A stretch of DNA of 64,000 nt, taken from Zygnema cylindricum. Its lineage: Eukaryota; Streptophyta; Zygnematophyceae; Zygnematales; Zygnemataceae. The stretch is from assembly GCA_037447655.1 (NCBI GenBank), contig JBBHKE010002693.1, positions 64,001-128,000 of the forward strand, in the 5' to 3' direction. Each line of letters starts with the position of its first letter. Position 1 is the first letter of the stretch. The position numbers and the translations under genes are program-made. This document shows positions 31,091-43,938 of the stretch, one piece after another. The notes under the pieces were generated by a model that was not told the DNA's origin, searched no databases, and worked only from the letters and a program-made list of their open reading frames with translations.

Positions 31091-32139
31091 GGTTATGGGC
31101 CCACCATCTAGGGTGCCTATGTTCCATGGAACAAACTTCACTTAATGGGAGTTTACGATGGAGTGATTGCTTTTCGAAAAGCATTTGTGGGGAATTGTTT
31201 TGAGGTAAGTGAGGTGTCCGCCACCCGGCTTTGGTGGAACTCATTAGAGAGAATCATCTGGGGCTTCCCAGAAAACTAATTGGAGTTCAGATGTAACGGG
31301 AGGTGAAGGAAAAATTATTTCCAAGGAAGGGAAAAAAGGGGAGAAGGATAAAGGGACACTTATGGTGAGGGGAGCTATGCTCTCCGCCCCAGCTCCACTT
31401 AGAGGGGTTATAAGTAAAACTGAAGAAAATGATAGTAAAATTTGGGAGTATAAAAACACTATAGCAAAACATCTAATACTTAGATATGTGTCTAAGTCCA
31501 TAGCTATCACTCTTTTAAGTGTAACCAAGTCTTCGGAAATCTGGGAAACACTAAGTCAGATTTATAAGAGTGAGACTATTCAGAGGCAGCAGTTAGTAAA
31601 ACAGGAAATAGAGGCCTATGTTTATAAAGGCGGTAACATTATAAAGTTTTGTAATGATATTGCTGCGTTATATGTTGAGCTTGCTACTGCATGATATGTA
31701 GAATCCGAGGAGAGAAAGATTAATACACTACTCATGAAACTCCCAGATGAGTACGAAAACATCACTTATCGTATGCAGGCAATGGATCGCTCCTCATGGA
31801 CTTGGAGCTTTACCATGGGGATAATTCTTGTGAGGGAAAGCACTTTGGAGCTTCGTAGGGAAGTGACAGGGTGAATGCATTTACAGCTGGTGGTGATTGG
31901 CGGAAAAGGGTGATGAGAGGAACGGCTGTGACGAGCGGAAGTGTGGTGAGAGGAAGAAAGACGAAGGTAAACCTTATATGAACTTTCGTGGAAAGAGAGG
32001 GAGAGGAAAAGAAAGGGGAGCTTTGAAAAAGGGTGTTTGCTTCTTTTGTAGGGAACCGGGTCATTATATGGAGGAATGCCCTTGTTTGGAAGAACTTAGA
32101 AGTTGGAATGTGGATGAGGAGGAAGAAAGGGAAGAGCAG
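31091..32139 (+). pseudogene. Gag of the gag-only copia family (third copy, truncated)
   Basis: It opens with the primer-binding site GGTTATGGGCCCACCA (31091-31106), then MGPPSRVPMFHGTNF, several stops, the gag core YKNTIAKHLILRYVSKSIA and ETIQRQQLVKQEIEAYVYKGG, and the zinc knuckle CFFCREPGHYMEEC near 32040-32085. It breaks off at about 32139, where minus-strand LTR sequence begins. It matches the intact frame at 51707-53737 throughout. Confidence 0.83.
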
Positions 32140-32573
32140 CGCCTTTGAAACAAAATGCACGGTATCCGTTACAGTTGTGCCGTACGCTGTACATTACAAA
32201 CTGTATCTATGTCTAAATATCTCGTTGAATGAAGATAGCCAACGTGTAAACATTTAAATAACTATCATACGCTATATCATACATCTGTGGTTTAGACTAG
32301 TTGGCTAAGGCTACCGGCTACTAGCTACCTTGACGGGCGGTAAGTACCCGGTTCAAATCTTGGGCCCGTCAAATCTATTTTGGTAAAATCTACTTACCTA
32401 ATATCTATCCCCATCTAGATAGCATAGGCGGCCATGGCTCTATCTCCCTCTCCAACTTTCAATGACTACGGCAAGTGTGGGAGCTGAGAGAGGAGTTAGA
32501 GGCAGACTGCCTTAGCTTCTTTTTTGCATTTTACAAAACCTAGAAAATACTAAAATAACCTTTAATTTCTACA
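32140..32573 (-). mobile_element. 3' LTR (truncated) of the minus-strand copia element 32140-39141
   Basis: Its right edge is the reverse of the LTR start (...TTAATTTCTACA). It matches 38705-39141, the partner 5' LTR, but lacks everything left of GCCTTTGAAAC, where it is fused to gag of the neighbouring element. Confidence 0.83.
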
Positions 32574-32586
32574 ATTCTTTTATTTT

Positions 32587-34230
32587 CTAGTCACTCTTTA
32601 TTTTAAGACCACACTTCTCTCGGCAAAAAATTAGTTTAGGGGAAGGAACAGGTTTGGTCATCATATCTGTTACCATTTCACTATGTGGTTTATACTCCAA
32701 ACTGATTATCTTGTTTTCTACTTTCTCCCTAACAAAGCTAAGTCTGATATCCATGTGTTTGGCTTTAAAGTGATATTTAGGATTGGCAAAAATGGGAATG
32801 GCAGCCTGATTATCACAAAACACTTTTTGGACACCACTCTTAAGATGACCAAGCTCACCAAGCAAAGACTTGACCCACATTAATTTTTTTTTAGCAGAGC
32901 AAGAAGCTTTGTACTCAACCTTTATGGTGGACTGGACAATGACCTTTTGCTGCTGCTGCTCCAGCAACAAGCCCCATCACCCTCATACAACACATATCGA
33001 GATGTGCATCTCTTCATAGGAGCATCCCCATAGCTGGCATCACACCAAGTGGTGATGTCAGTATTGTTCCCACCCAAATGTAACCATAGATCCCTAGTTC
33101 CTATGAGATATCTAAGGACTCTCTTAGCTGCCTCCTAATCTTTCATAGTGGGAGCATTCAAACTCCTACTTAGTACTTTAACAGCTGCGGCTATGTTTGG
33201 ACGGGTACAATTCATGAAATATATTAGGCTGCCCACTACTTGTCTATAAGGGATGGTCTGCATAAATCTTTTCTCTTCCGGGCCTATTTCATCATGTAAT
33301 ATTATAACTCCCTCTTCCTCACTCCCCTCACTTCGTTTCTTTAATTCCATAAGAGTGGTAAAACTATTAGCCTTGTCCATTTGGAATTTTTCTAACATGT
33401 TTCCAATGGCCTCTTTTTGAGTTGATCTTATTATCTTTCTATCTTTGTCTCTCTCTACCTGAATTCCCAAAATATACCTTGCTTCTCCCATATCTTTCAT
33501 CTCAAATCTTCCTTTTAAATCATTCTTCAATTTATTTATTTTATCCATAGATTTACTTAAAACAAACAAATCATCAACATAAATTGCAATAAAAATAATT
33601 CCTTCCTCATCTTCAAACAAATTAATTGAGTGATCTGAGCTGATCCGAATATATCCCAAACCTGTAAGAAACACATCGATTTTCTTGTTCCATTGCCGAG
33701 GCGCCTGTTTCAGCCCATACAAAGATTTGATCAATCGGCATACCTTGCTTTCCTCCCCTTGCTCTACAAATCATTCCGGCTTTCGCATAAAAAATTCCTT
33801 TTAACTCTCCATGTAGGAAGGCTGTCTTGATGTCCATCTGATGCACTTCCATGTCTTCTGCTGCCGCCATACTCTGAAGTATCCGAACCGAAGGAAACCT
33901 GACGACCGGGGCAAAAGTCTCCTCATAGTCAATTCCCTCTTTCTGGGTAAATCCCTTTGCCACTAACCGAGCCTTGTAGTGCTCAATGGTGTTATCCGGG
34001 TTGAGTTTCAGCTTAAATACCCACTTACACCCAATTGGCTTTCTGTCTGCAGGACAATCTACCAATTTCCATGTATCGGCCGCCATAATTGAGGCCATCT
34101 CCTTATTAATGGATGTCTTCCACCGGTTTCTTTCAAGACAAGTCATTGCCTCATTATAAGTTTGAGGTTCATCGGGGTGAGAAAGTTTGGTTACCTTATT
34201 GTTAACTTGTCTCTCTTGTAGTCTTTTGCT
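32587..34230 (-). pseudogene. Minus-strand copia RT and RNase H
   Basis: Reading leftwards: RT start with [20 protein letters not shown] and [71 protein letters not shown], active site IYVDDLFVLS (catalytic YVDD intact), ARYILGIQVERDKDRKI, VVGSLIYFMNCTRPNIAAAV. RNase H follows with KVIVQSTIKVEYKASCSAKK, VFCDNQAAIPIFANPKYHF and KHMDIRLSFVREKVENKI. Two long open stretches overlap with one frameshift near 33700, and a stop plus a frameshift separate RT from RNase H. Confidence 0.88.
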
Positions 34231-34245
34231 GCTTCTTCTTCCTCC

Positions 34246-35370
34246 CTAAAACTCGGTTGCCAGAAAAGATGGCTCTCTTAGATTTTTCCGGACAGTTTCT
34301 ACATCTCCCCTATTCTTTGATTGCGGTTTGATTTCCACCACGTCTTCCGCTTTGGTTGGAGTTATTAGTAGGGGTTCCACATTTGGGTCCTTCTCGATCT
34401 GATTCGTACCTGCAAAATCATCATCTTTTTGACATCCTAGATAGTTAGGAAGCACAAAGTCATCAGAATTTTCTGACTCAAATCTGATTGTGACTGTCTT
34501 TGTATGCTTAAAGTGATCTATAGATTTTCTTTCATCCATAACCACTAGATGCTTCACTAGGATAATATCCTCTCTTTTGAGATCATAGACTCTGTATCCT
34601 TTTACATCTTTATCATATCGTAGTAGATATCCTGGTTTTCTTTTTAGATCTAACTTCCAGTTTGACCGATCTGTGTCTAAACTGAACACTTGATTTCCGA
34701 AAACCTTTAAGTGTGAAACATTTTGTTTTCGGCCTGTCCATCTCTCATAGGGTGTTTGGCCTTTTACTATTGAAGTAAGAACTCTATTCTTGAGATAATT
34801 TGCAAAGTTCATTGCTTCGGCCCAAAACTTCTTTCCTATCTTCTTATCTGACAGCATACTCCTAGCACTATCACTAAGTGTTCTATTTAATCTTTCAGCT
34901 ACACCGTTCTGCTCAAGATTTTCAGGAACTGCCTTTTGGTGGTGCACTCCATCTTCTCTCAAAAAATCTTCAAACTGGTTCGAGGTATTCTCTCCACCAT
35001 TGTCACTCCTTACTCTCTTGATGGAGGTTTAATGGAGTTTTTCACTCCATGCTTTATATTGTTTAAAACATTCCTAAGCCTCTAACTTAATTTTCAAAAA
35101 ATACACCTTGGAATACCGAGACCAATCATCGATGATAGTCATCATAAATCTCTTCCCCCTGGGTGATGGCACTCTGGCCGGCCCCCAAATATTTGTGTGT
35201 ACTAAATCTAGAATCTTTTCTCCCTTATAGGTGGAAATTTTTGGGAAGGGTAACCTGTGTGCTTTACCTTGAGCACATCCACTACAATCACTTAGATTCT
35301 CACTTTCACCAAACTGAATCCCTTCCACTACTCCCATCTTTTTCTTCTCTCTTAACTTATCTAGATTCAC
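34246..35370 (-). pseudogene. Minus-strand copia integrase
   Basis: Reading leftwards: GAG-pre-integrase tail, zinc-binding Cys pair CSGCAQGKAHRLPFPK, core DLVHTNIWGPARVPSPRGKR (first Asp), TIIDDWSRYSKVYFLK, then after a stop the catalytic Glu block NLEQNGVAERLNRTLSDSAR. The C-terminal part has FWAEAMNFANYLKNRVLTS, VSHLKVFGNQVFSLDTDRSN and KPGYLLRYDKDVKGYRVYDL. Stops near 35030-35090 separate the two open parts, and the second Asp region is damaged there. Confidence 0.86.
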
Positions 35371-36092
35371 ATGCCTAGCCTCTTATGCCACAACATTATA
35401 TCATGAACACCAACATAATAAAGTTTCTTCTTTTCATTACTTAAAATCAGCCTAAACATCCCTTGGCTACCTTTTTCAGCAGTGAAATAAACTTCCTCCT
35501 CAAAACTAGCAGTAAAGACTCCTTTCTTAGTGCTAGTATCAAAACCCTTATCATCTAATACACACGTAGAGATGAGGTTTTTGTTCAGCTCCAGAATAAA
35601 CAATACATCAGAGAATGTAATTATAGATGTCTTTCCTTCTACTAACACTTTTAGATCTACCGATCTTACAAGAGTAGTAGTGACTATCCTCCTATCCACA
35701 TACTCTATCTCAACGCTGGGAATCTTTCTTATCTTAGTGAACAGGTGTTTACCTTTACACATGTGCATGGATGCACCTGAATCTACAACTAGCCTGCTTC
35801 ACCTTTCAATCCATCGAAAGCACATTTTGTGCTTTCGTGGAATTTCGACCTCGTTTTTCGCTTCCAACTCCTCATCCAATAAGAGTTCATCGTCCTCGTC
35901 CTCGGATTTTGCCTCATGTACCTGTGTCACAAGGGCCTTTTTCTTTCCTCTCGAGGATCCACCGGGGTGCCCCTTTTTTAACCGCAGCTCAATTAACTTA
36001 GTGCATTCAGCCATATAGTGCTTTGGTTTCTTACAAAAATGGCACAAACCCTTGGGAGTCCTTGGTCCGAACTCCTCGGTCAGATTTTTCTG
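35371..36092 (-). pseudogene. Minus-strand copia gag end, protease and pre-integrase
   Basis: From the right: zinc knuckle CHFCKKPKHYMAEC, an acidic stretch (EDEDDELLLDEELEAKNEVE), then the protease region that normally reads WIVDSGTSMHM, here interrupted by stops just before MHMCKGKHLFTKIRKIPSV. The protease body (IITFSDVLFILELNKNLIST) and GAG-pre-integrase (YYVGVHDIMLWHKRLGM) follow. The gag is split at 36093-36097 by a solo LTR and continues at 37278. Confidence 0.83.
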
Positions 36093-36097
36093 CCCCT

Positions 36098-37272
36098 TGA
36101 AACTCTGAGACCTCCATTGGCCCTCAGAGTATGTAGATCCAAAAGAAGCTAATCTAGATAGTGCCGACTTTAAGTTGATATAAACCTAAGTGACTGACCC
36201 CTTGAGAGTCAGAACCCCAATATAGATTCACCTCTGTGAAATAACACTTTCTGTGTGGTCAGTTCCACCACAGAATGCAAAGTTAGAATATGAGATTTGG
36301 ATACATTCACCCACTTTGATTTTCCCTTTGAAATGCAGCCACCTTGGCAAACAAAAACTCTGACCGACTACACCCCTGTGTAGCCTGGACTCCCCTGAGT
36401 CGACAGGAAAAAGAATCACTAAAAAAGGTCAAGTAAATTGATAGTTATGGCTGGCTAAAGTTTGCCATTTATACAAGGTGCTCTCTGGGAGAAAGAGCTA
36501 CTTACCCAAAATTTTCTAAGTCTTATTCCCTCTCTAAAACTCTATCTACTGAAGTACGGCACCAATCAAATTACTGTGTCGTAAAGAAAAGTACAGGTAC
36601 TGGTGTACTTTCTGTACGGCCATTGTACGACATGGCCAAAATGTCGACACGTGTCAAATCAGGATTAGTTCCTGTAATCTCCGGAATTCCCGTAATCCAA
36701 TGTTATCACGCCACGTGTCATCTGACGTGGCAAACACCGTAAAACACCAAAAGTACCTTTTCCGTGATTGCGGCGCCTATTGCGGCCGTCCGATCAAAAC
36801 CGGCTATAATCCTAGCCGTTGAAATTTGACGCGCGGTATTTGTTTCGCTATCGAAACAAATGCGCGGTATCCGTTCTGTCCCCATACCGTACTGAGTACT
36901 AATTCAAACTGTATCTATGCACTAAGTATCTATTCGCCGTTAAACGAATTAATATACATAAGACGATTTATATATTTATCAAACCCTATATATCGTAATA
37001 TTGTCCTAGACTTAACGACTAAAGCTAACGGCTACGGCGACTTGACGGACGGTAGGTACCACGATCAATTCTTAGGTCCGTCAAGTACCTTTTGGTAAAT
37101 CTACCTAATCCACCCCCTGCCTTCTCTAGTGAGCTTAGGCAGCCATGGCTCTAGCTTCCTATCAAGCCTCTAGTGACTACAACAAGTGTGGGGGGCTTGG
37201 AGAAGGGAGTTAGGGACAGACTGCCTTTGCTCTTTTTCTATAAAGACCTAGAAAAATACTCAAATATCAACA
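36098..37272 (-). mobile_element. Solo LTR of the gag-only copia family
   Basis: It is 1175 bp, the same length and ends as the LTRs of the intact element at 50120-54892, and is flanked by a perfect CCCCT duplication (36093-36097 and 37273-37277). It carries CACGTG at 36648-36653 and 36712-36717 followed by TGACGTGG. It interrupts a copia gag gene. Confidence 0.92.
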
Positions 37273-37277
37273 CCCCT

Positions 37278-38105
37278 CCCCTCGATAATTTCCAGCCTGT
37301 TTTTTTTCTAGAATCATTGTTTCTCCAATCGGTCCCAGGTGCTAAAGCTTGCCCACTCTTTCCTCCCCTTCGGATCTCAATTGTATTCTCCTGAACGAGA
37401 ATCATCCCTACCATTGAATTCTAAATCCACCTTGAGTCCACCAAGTCCTGCACACGGTTGACTATATTCTCAAACTCATCAAGTAACTTCATCCGTAAAC
37501 AATTAACTTTTTCATTTTCACTAAATACTTTTCCAGCACTCTCTAGTTCCATGAAAAGTGTGGCAAGCTCATTGCAAAAATCCAACATCTTCCCTCCTCT
37601 GTATACATACTCGTTAATTTACTGATCAGCCAACTGTTGTTGCTGAATTGTACCACTTTGGTACATCTCTATGAAAGCCACCCAAAGATCGGATGCCCTC
37701 TCTACCTGAAAATGGGGAGATGCAAGCCCTTGAGTAAGATGGCAGAGGATGAAGTGCTTAGCTGCCATATTGTTGTAGTAACAGGTATCCATATCATTCT
37801 CTTCGTTTCTCGCAATAGGTGACATGAATGCTGAACCGGTTGCTATTAGTGTGACTGTCTCCTTCTCCTTTCCTTTGTCCACCACCTCTCCTTCCTTTAT
37901 CTCCTCCGTTGAAGATTGATCTGCATCTCTAGTGAATGTGCCTCCTGTAAACCCTGGAGGTATCCCAAGACTGGATGGACGCCTCACCCGTCCACTCACT
38001 ATTCCCCAAAACCATTTCTCACGTAGAGCTCCTGTCATCATACTTTCCCACTATATGAATCTAGCTCCATTGAATATGGGAACCCTAGATGGAGGGCCCA
38101 TAACC
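37278..38105 (-). pseudogene. Minus-strand copia gag N-terminal part
   Basis: Reading leftwards from the 5' LTR: the primer-binding site (38090-38105, one base changed), a damaged start, MMTGALREKWFWGIVSGRV, the variable region, MAAKHFILCHLTQGLASPHF, VAFIEMYQSGTIQQQQLADQ, a stop, then EFENIVNRVQDLVDS-type sequence down to the solo LTR. It is clearly the N-terminal part of the gag continued at 35799-36092. Confidence 0.83.
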
Positions 38106-39141
38106 TGCAACTCTGAGACCTCAATAGGACCTCAGAGTAGAAAGCTCACACGAAGCCTCTAGGATAACCCTGACCCCTTTGTGTTTTAGCAAGAATAACT
38201 GCCACCCCGACAGACAAAAACTCTAATCACCTTTACCTTTGTAAAGGGAAGACTCCCTTGAGTCGATAGCTAAAATAATCTTTGAATTTGCTTTCCTAAG
38301 CAGTAAGTTATGAAGGGTCAAAGTTGACCTTTTTGTATAGCAGCTCTTTGGGAGAGAAGGTTTAGTTTATCAAATTTTTCTAAGTCGTATCTCTCTCTAA
38401 AAATCTATCTATTGAAGTACGGCACCAATCATAATAGTGTATTGTACATAAAGGTACACGTGATATTGTACTTTATGTACGGCCATTGTACGACATGGCC
38501 AAAAGTCGACACATGTCATTTTTGGATTTGTTCTTGGAATCCCTGGAGATGCCGTAATCCCATGTGATTGTGCCACGTGGCGATTGATGTGACGTCGAAC
38601 GAAAACCGCCAAAAACCTCTTGCGCGATCTCGGCATGCTTCGTGGCCGTCCGATCAAGATGGATTATAATCGTGGCCATCTTAAATACTTGCGCAATATT
38701 TGTTTCGCCTTTGAAACAAAATGCGCGGTATCCGTTTCGGATGTGCCGTACGCTGTACATTACAAATTGTATCTATGTCTAAATATCCCGTTGAATGAAG
38801 ATAGCCAACGTGTAAACATTTAAATAACTATCATACGCTATATCATACATCTCTGGTTTAGACTAGTTGGCTAAGGCTACCGGCTACTAGCTACTTTGAT
38901 GGGCGGTAGGTACACGGTTCAAAACTTGGGCCTGTCAAATCTATTTTGGTAAAATCTACTTACCTAATATCTATCCCCGTCGGGATAGCATAGGCGGCCA
39001 TGGCTCTATCTCCCTCTCTAACTTTCAGTGACTACGACAAGTGTGGGAGCTGGAGAGAGGAGTTAGAGGCAGACTGCCTTAGCTTCTTTTTTGCATTTTA
39101 CAAAACCTAGAAAAATACTAAAATAACCTTTAATTTCTACA
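38106..39141 (-). mobile_element. 5' LTR of the minus-strand copia element
   Basis: This 1036-bp LTR has left edge TGCAACTCTGAG (one change from TGAAACTCTGAG) and right edge TTAATTTCTACA. The primer-binding site abuts on the left. It inserted into a type D copia fragment whose sequence starts at 39142. Confidence 0.86.
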
Positions 39142-39367
39142 CTGGAGAGCAAAAATTTATGTTCCAAGTACCCTACTGACAAGTAGTAGGAAGTCTGATT
39201 TACTTTATGAATTGCACTAGGCCCGATATAGCTACATCTTTTGGTGTGTTGAGCAGAAGTCTACAAAATACACGAAGGAGAGACTGGGAGGCAGCAAAAA
39301 GGTTTTTTAAGACATCTTATTGGGGCCATAAATCTTTGGCTTACCTTAGGAGCCCGAATTTTTAGAG
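39142..39367 (+). pseudogene. Type D copia RT fragment joined to LTR
   Basis: It covers the RT/RNase H junction region (QVPYRQVVGSLIYFMNC-type, then AINLWLTLGAR) and breaks off at the join GCCCGAATTTTTAGAG|TGTAGATATT, the same kind of join seen at 43939. Confidence 0.78.
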
Positions 39368-39720
39368 TGTAGATATTCTTACTTGACAAATCTGGTCCAA
39401 GTACTTTGATTTTTGTTAGTAGATTTTTTAGTGAACCCTCTACATACGTTTTTGATGTTTTCTACATATTTTTGGTATTTAGTTCAATTAGGAACAATCA
39501 AGTTGACACACAATGTACATTCTACACAGAGTTAAGGAAATGAGAGCACTAAGTGCACTTTTAGGTGTGCTCTGTTCTATTATTTTTCATTTGGTTGTGG
39601 TATATGTTTGACTGGTTGAAAGACCTCTCTCATTTGAAGTTACATATCGTACAATATAAATCTACTCTACTAGGTATTTCTATATATAATAATAACATAT
39701 AATTTCTATATATAATATAG
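39368..39720 (+). mobile_element. Type D LTR fragment
   Basis: It starts TGTAGATATTCTTAC and matches 43013-43330 and 43939-44250, ending in an AT-rich TATATATAATAATAAC stretch before a different LTR tail. Confidence 0.75.
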
Positions 39721-39979
39721 GTAGCACCCTCTCTCCCAGAGCGCTTTTGATTAAAAGGTCATCTTTGACCATTGATAATTTACTGCTCAAGGGAGCAAAT
39801 TCAAGGATTCTTTTTGTGGCAGACTAAGAGGAGTCAGCTCTACCAAGGGGTTTAGTATGGTCATTGTGTATTTTGTTAGAGTGTCAGCAATACTCACACA
39901 AAACTAAGGAATTGAGGTTATCCTAACGGCTTCTGGTAAGCTGCCTACTTTGAGCACCAATGGAGATCTCAGAGTTGCA
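39721..39979 (+). mobile_element. LTR 3' tail of the type A family
   Basis: This corresponds to the last 260 bases of type A LTRs (CCCTCTCTCCCAGAG through GGAGATCTCAGAGTTGCA). Type D integrase coding sequence follows immediately, so this is a recombinant or deleted insertion. Confidence 0.72.
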
Positions 39980-41170
39980 ATCAGTGATTGTGATTTATGG
40001 CATAAACATTTTGGACATGTGAATTATGATAGATTAGCAAAGATAGTAAATCAAAAAATGGTGGAAGGTGTAAAAATTAGTCAAAAACAGCATCAAATGT
40101 ATGTGATGGTTGTGCAATGGGAAAGATTCATAAAATGCCTTTCCGTTCGCAAATTGATCATACAAGTAGAAGGGTGCTGAAACTGATTTATTTAGATGTA
40201 TGGGAGACATCTAGATATAAATCTGCGGGAGGTGTAAGATTGTGCTTACTTTTACTGATGACAATAGTAGATTTACTACAGTTTAATTTTTGAAAAGTAA
40301 AGATAAAACTTTGCAAAAATTAAGGAGTATAAGGCTTTGGTTGAAAATATGCATGAGAGAAAAATAGCAAAATTCACATCTAATAATAGAGGGGAGTACA
40401 TTTCTAATAAGTTTGCAGAATTCCTAAAATTGCATGGAATCTCAACTCAACTAACCGTTTTTTATTCTCCGAAACAAAACGGTGTTTCAGAGAGGATGAA
40501 TGAGACCATAAAAGAGTGTGCTAGGACAATGATGTCTGATAAGGACATATATTTCTAATTTTGGGGTGAGGCTTTGAATTGTGCAGCTTATGTGAGAAAC
40601 AAGCTAGAAATAAAGGCAGTAAAAGATAAAACTCCCGACGAAATGTGGACAAAATATAAACTAGATGTAAGTCACTTTAAAGTTTTTGGAAGCAAGATAT
40701 TCATGCTAGATAATGTTCCACAAAAATGGAAATTAGAGCTAAAAGGCATACCACGGAAATTTCTAGGGTATGATGATCATGCCTCAGGTTATAAAATATA
40801 TGACACTAAGAGAAATAGAGTCGTGGTAGCCAAAAACATCATAGTGAAGGATGAGGGAAAAGGAGTAGATGTATTTAGTCAGCGTACAGATGAAAAGAAA
40901 GATCGAAGTGTTGATTATATCTTTTTAGAGGAAAATCCTATTTTTTTTAAGAAAAAAAATATATAAAATGCATCTATATCAACTAAAAATGACTTGCAAT
41001 CATCTTCACCACAAGAAACAGGAAATGTTATGTGCGAAAGAGTTGCAAACTCTCCTCTACCTCAAGCCGAAACTGAATCACAAAAAGAATCACATGTATC
41101 GAAGAGGAGGACCCAACTATCTGTACAAGCGATAGAATTTCCAGGTGGAGTTAGGCAAAGTGCATGACTC
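39980..41170 (+). pseudogene. Type D copia integrase
   Basis: GAG-pre-integrase (DLWHKHFGHVNYDRLAKIV) is followed by a frame-broken core. The second half is open with SNNRGEYISNKFAEFLKLHG, the catalytic Glu block QNGVSERMNETIKECARTMM, FWGEALNCAAYVRNKLE, VSHFKVFGSKIFMLD and FLGYDDHASGYKIYD. It differs clearly from types A and B, so this is a separate lineage. TAA and TAG stops interrupt it at several points. Confidence 0.85.
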
Positions 41171-41199
41171 AGGGGAGAAAATCTAGCCTTTGCTCACTA

Positions 41200-42795
41200 A
41201 GCACACACAGAAGAGCCTCTAATGTTGACAGAAGATTTTTCGAGTAATGAAATGGAACACTTGTTGGAAGCAGTCATTGAAGAAATGAAGTCCATCATGG
41301 AGGCCCAAACATGCGATCTGGTGGGATTTCCTTTGAAAGAAAGGCTATTGGAAGTAAATGGGTGTTTAAATTAAAATTGAACCCAGATAATACCATAGAA
41401 AGGTATAAGGCTCACTTGGTTGCTAAGGGGTATAATCAAAAGGAGGGGATAGATTATGAATAAACGTTTTCACCGGTTGTAAGGTTTCCATCCGTCCGCA
41501 TCTTACGTATATTAGCCGCCTTAGAGGATTTTGACATCCACCAAATGGATGTCAAAACTGCCTTTCTGCATGGTGATTTAGATGAGGTCATTTATATGAA
41601 GCAGCAAGAGGGTTATGAGGAAGCAGGAAAAGAAAATCTTATGTGCAGACTTTTAAAATCTTTGTATGGCCTAAAATAGGATCGTAAGCAATGGAACCGA
41701 AAGTAAGATGAGTTTTGATAAGATTACGATTAACTAAAATTAGCTCTGATCATTTAGTATATGTGATGGGTGGTGATAATTTTGATGAGGTGATATTCAT
41801 TGCTATGTATATTGATGATCTCCTATTAATTAGTAGGAACAAAGAAAGAATTGCTAGAGTAAAACACGCTCATAATTCACAATTTGAAATGAACGATTTG
41901 AATGAGGCTAAATACATCTTTGGAATACAAGTTGACAGGGATAGAGAATTGAAAATCATTAGGCTAACTCAAAAAAAAGCGATAGGATATATATTCAAAA
42001 GATTTGGCTTGGCTGATGCCAAAGGTTGTGCAACTCCTATGGAGTATAAGCAAAAACTTGAAGGAATGGGGCGTGAGTTTGGAGTCATTATAGGTGAGGA
42101 ACTTAGTGCAGAAGAGCAAAAAATTATGTCTCAAGTACCCTACAGACAAGTAGAAAGAAGTTTGATTTACTTCATGGATTGTACTAGGCTCAATATAGAT
42201 GCAACTGTTGGTGTGTAGAGCAAAAGTCTACAAAATCTACGAAGGAGAGACTAGGTGGCAACAAAAAAGGTCTTAAGATATCTTGTTGGGACCATAAATC
42301 TTTGGCTTACTTTGGGAGGGGAGAAGGTTAGCATCAATACTTGGAGTGATGCTAGCTATGGCGATGTGCTTAGTAGGAAGTCTACAACTGGGAATGTATT
42401 CAGTTAAAAAGTGGAACTTGTAGTTGGAGTAGAAAATTTCAAAAAGTCACGGCACAATCGACTATGGAAGCCGAATACATAGCTGCCAACGCAGCGTTGA
42501 AAGAGTAGCTTTGGATTAACGCATTTCTTTAAAAATTGGTCATTACACAACACGGGACACAACTAATATGGTGCGACAATCACGCAGCCATTTTTGTGGC
42601 TACAAACCCAACTCACCATTTTAAGAGTAAGCATATGGATATTCGGCTACATTTGGTTCGAGAAAAAATATTTGCAAGAGTGGTCAAACTTTGCTATTTG
42701 CTTGATGAGAAAATGGTTGCAGACATGTTGATAAAAGCCTTTCCATTTCCTAAGTTGAAGTACTGCAAAAAAGCATGTTGTCTAAGTGAGTAAGT
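41200..42795 (+). pseudogene. Type D copia RT and RNase H
   Basis: Landmarks: [69 protein letters not shown] (then TAG), active site MYIDDLLLIS (YIDD intact), AKYIFGIQVDRDRELKIIRL, SLIYFMDCTRLNIDATVGV, then RNase H SDASYGDVLSRKSTTG, WCDNHAAIFVATNPTHHFKS and a C-terminal end at TAA 42793. At least six stops and several frameshifts. The polypurine tract AGCTAAAGGGGAG follows at 42803-42815. Confidence 0.86.
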
Positions 42796-42815
42796 CTTTT
42801 AAAGCTAAAGGGGAG

Positions 42816-43348
42816 TATTGAAAAGTAAGCTTTAGTAAGTCTTAGTAATTTGAGTGTAGCAGTTATAATATTTTTATACCACCAAATATTCAATATTAGT
42901 TATATTTAGAATGGATTTTGTCGTATCTACACAAATAGTTATCTTTGAGAAAATTAGTGTGTACGGTCGCCTATGAATGTAGACGTGAAACATACCTCCC
43001 CGATTTTTCGGGTGTAGATATTGTTACTAGACAATTCTGGTCCAAGTACTTAGATTTTTGTTAGTAGTTTTTTTAGTGAACCCTCTACATACGTTTTTGA
43101 TGTTTTCTAGATCTTTTGAGTATTTAGTTCAATTAGGAACAATCAAGTTGACACTCAATGTACATTCTATAATGAGTTAAGGAAATAGAGCACTTAAGTG
43201 CACTTTACGGGGTACTCTGTTCTATTGTCCTTGATTTGGCTGTGGTATATGTTTGTTTGGTTGAAAGACATCTCTCATTTAAAGTTACATATCATACAAT
43301 ATAGATCTAGTCTACTAGGTATTTCTCTTTTGGTTTCCTTCAGCTTTT
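42816..43348 (+). mobile_element. Type D copia LTR
   Basis: It begins TATTGAAAAGTAAGC directly after the polypurine tract (probably a changed TGTTGAAAAG) and runs through the block TGTAGATATTGTTACTAG to just before a gag start. Only its second part (from 43013) recurs at 39368 and 43939. Confidence 0.65.
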
Positions 43349-43938
43349 ATGTCTACTAATGGCTCTATTCCCGCATGTGCAAGTGTGACTCCTAGTAGGA
43401 GTGGATCACAGCTAAGTCAAAATGCCCATGACTTTAATTAGAAGAAAAAAAAGAAGGTATTGCTAGAGTAAAACACGCTTTTAATTCAAAATTTGAAATG
43501 AAGGATTTGGGTGAGGCAAAATATATTTTGGCATACAAGTTGAAAAGGATAGAGAGAAGAAAATCATTAGGCTAACTCAAAAAGAAGTGATAAGAAATAT
43601 GTTGGAATTTGGCTTGGTTGATGCCAAAGGTTGTGCAACTCCTATGGAGTATAAGCGAAAACTTGAAGGAATGGAGCATGAGTTTGGAGTCATAATAGAT
43701 GAGGAACACAGTACAAGAGAGCAAAAATTTATGACCCAAGTACCCTACAGACAAGTAGTAGGAAGTCTGATTTACTTTATGAATTGCACTAGGCCCGATA
43801 TAGCTACATCTCTTGGTGTGTTGAGCAGAAGGCTACAAAATCCACGAAGGAGAGACTGGGAGGCAGCAAAAAGGTTCTTAAGATATCTTGTTGGGGCCAT
43901 AAATCTTTGGCTTACTTTGGGAGCCCGAGATTTTAGAG
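43349..43938 (+). pseudogene. Type D deletion unit 1: gag start fused to RT
   Basis: A gag N-terminus of 30 codons (MSTNGSIPACASVTPSRSG...) ends at TAG and is followed at once by RT sequence (IARVKHAFNSKFEMKDLGEA-type, LVDAKGCATPMEYKRKLEGM, QVPYRQVVGSLIYFMNCTRP), so nearly all of gag, protease and integrase is deleted. The unit ends at LTLGARDFRV where LTR sequence restarts. Confidence 0.8.
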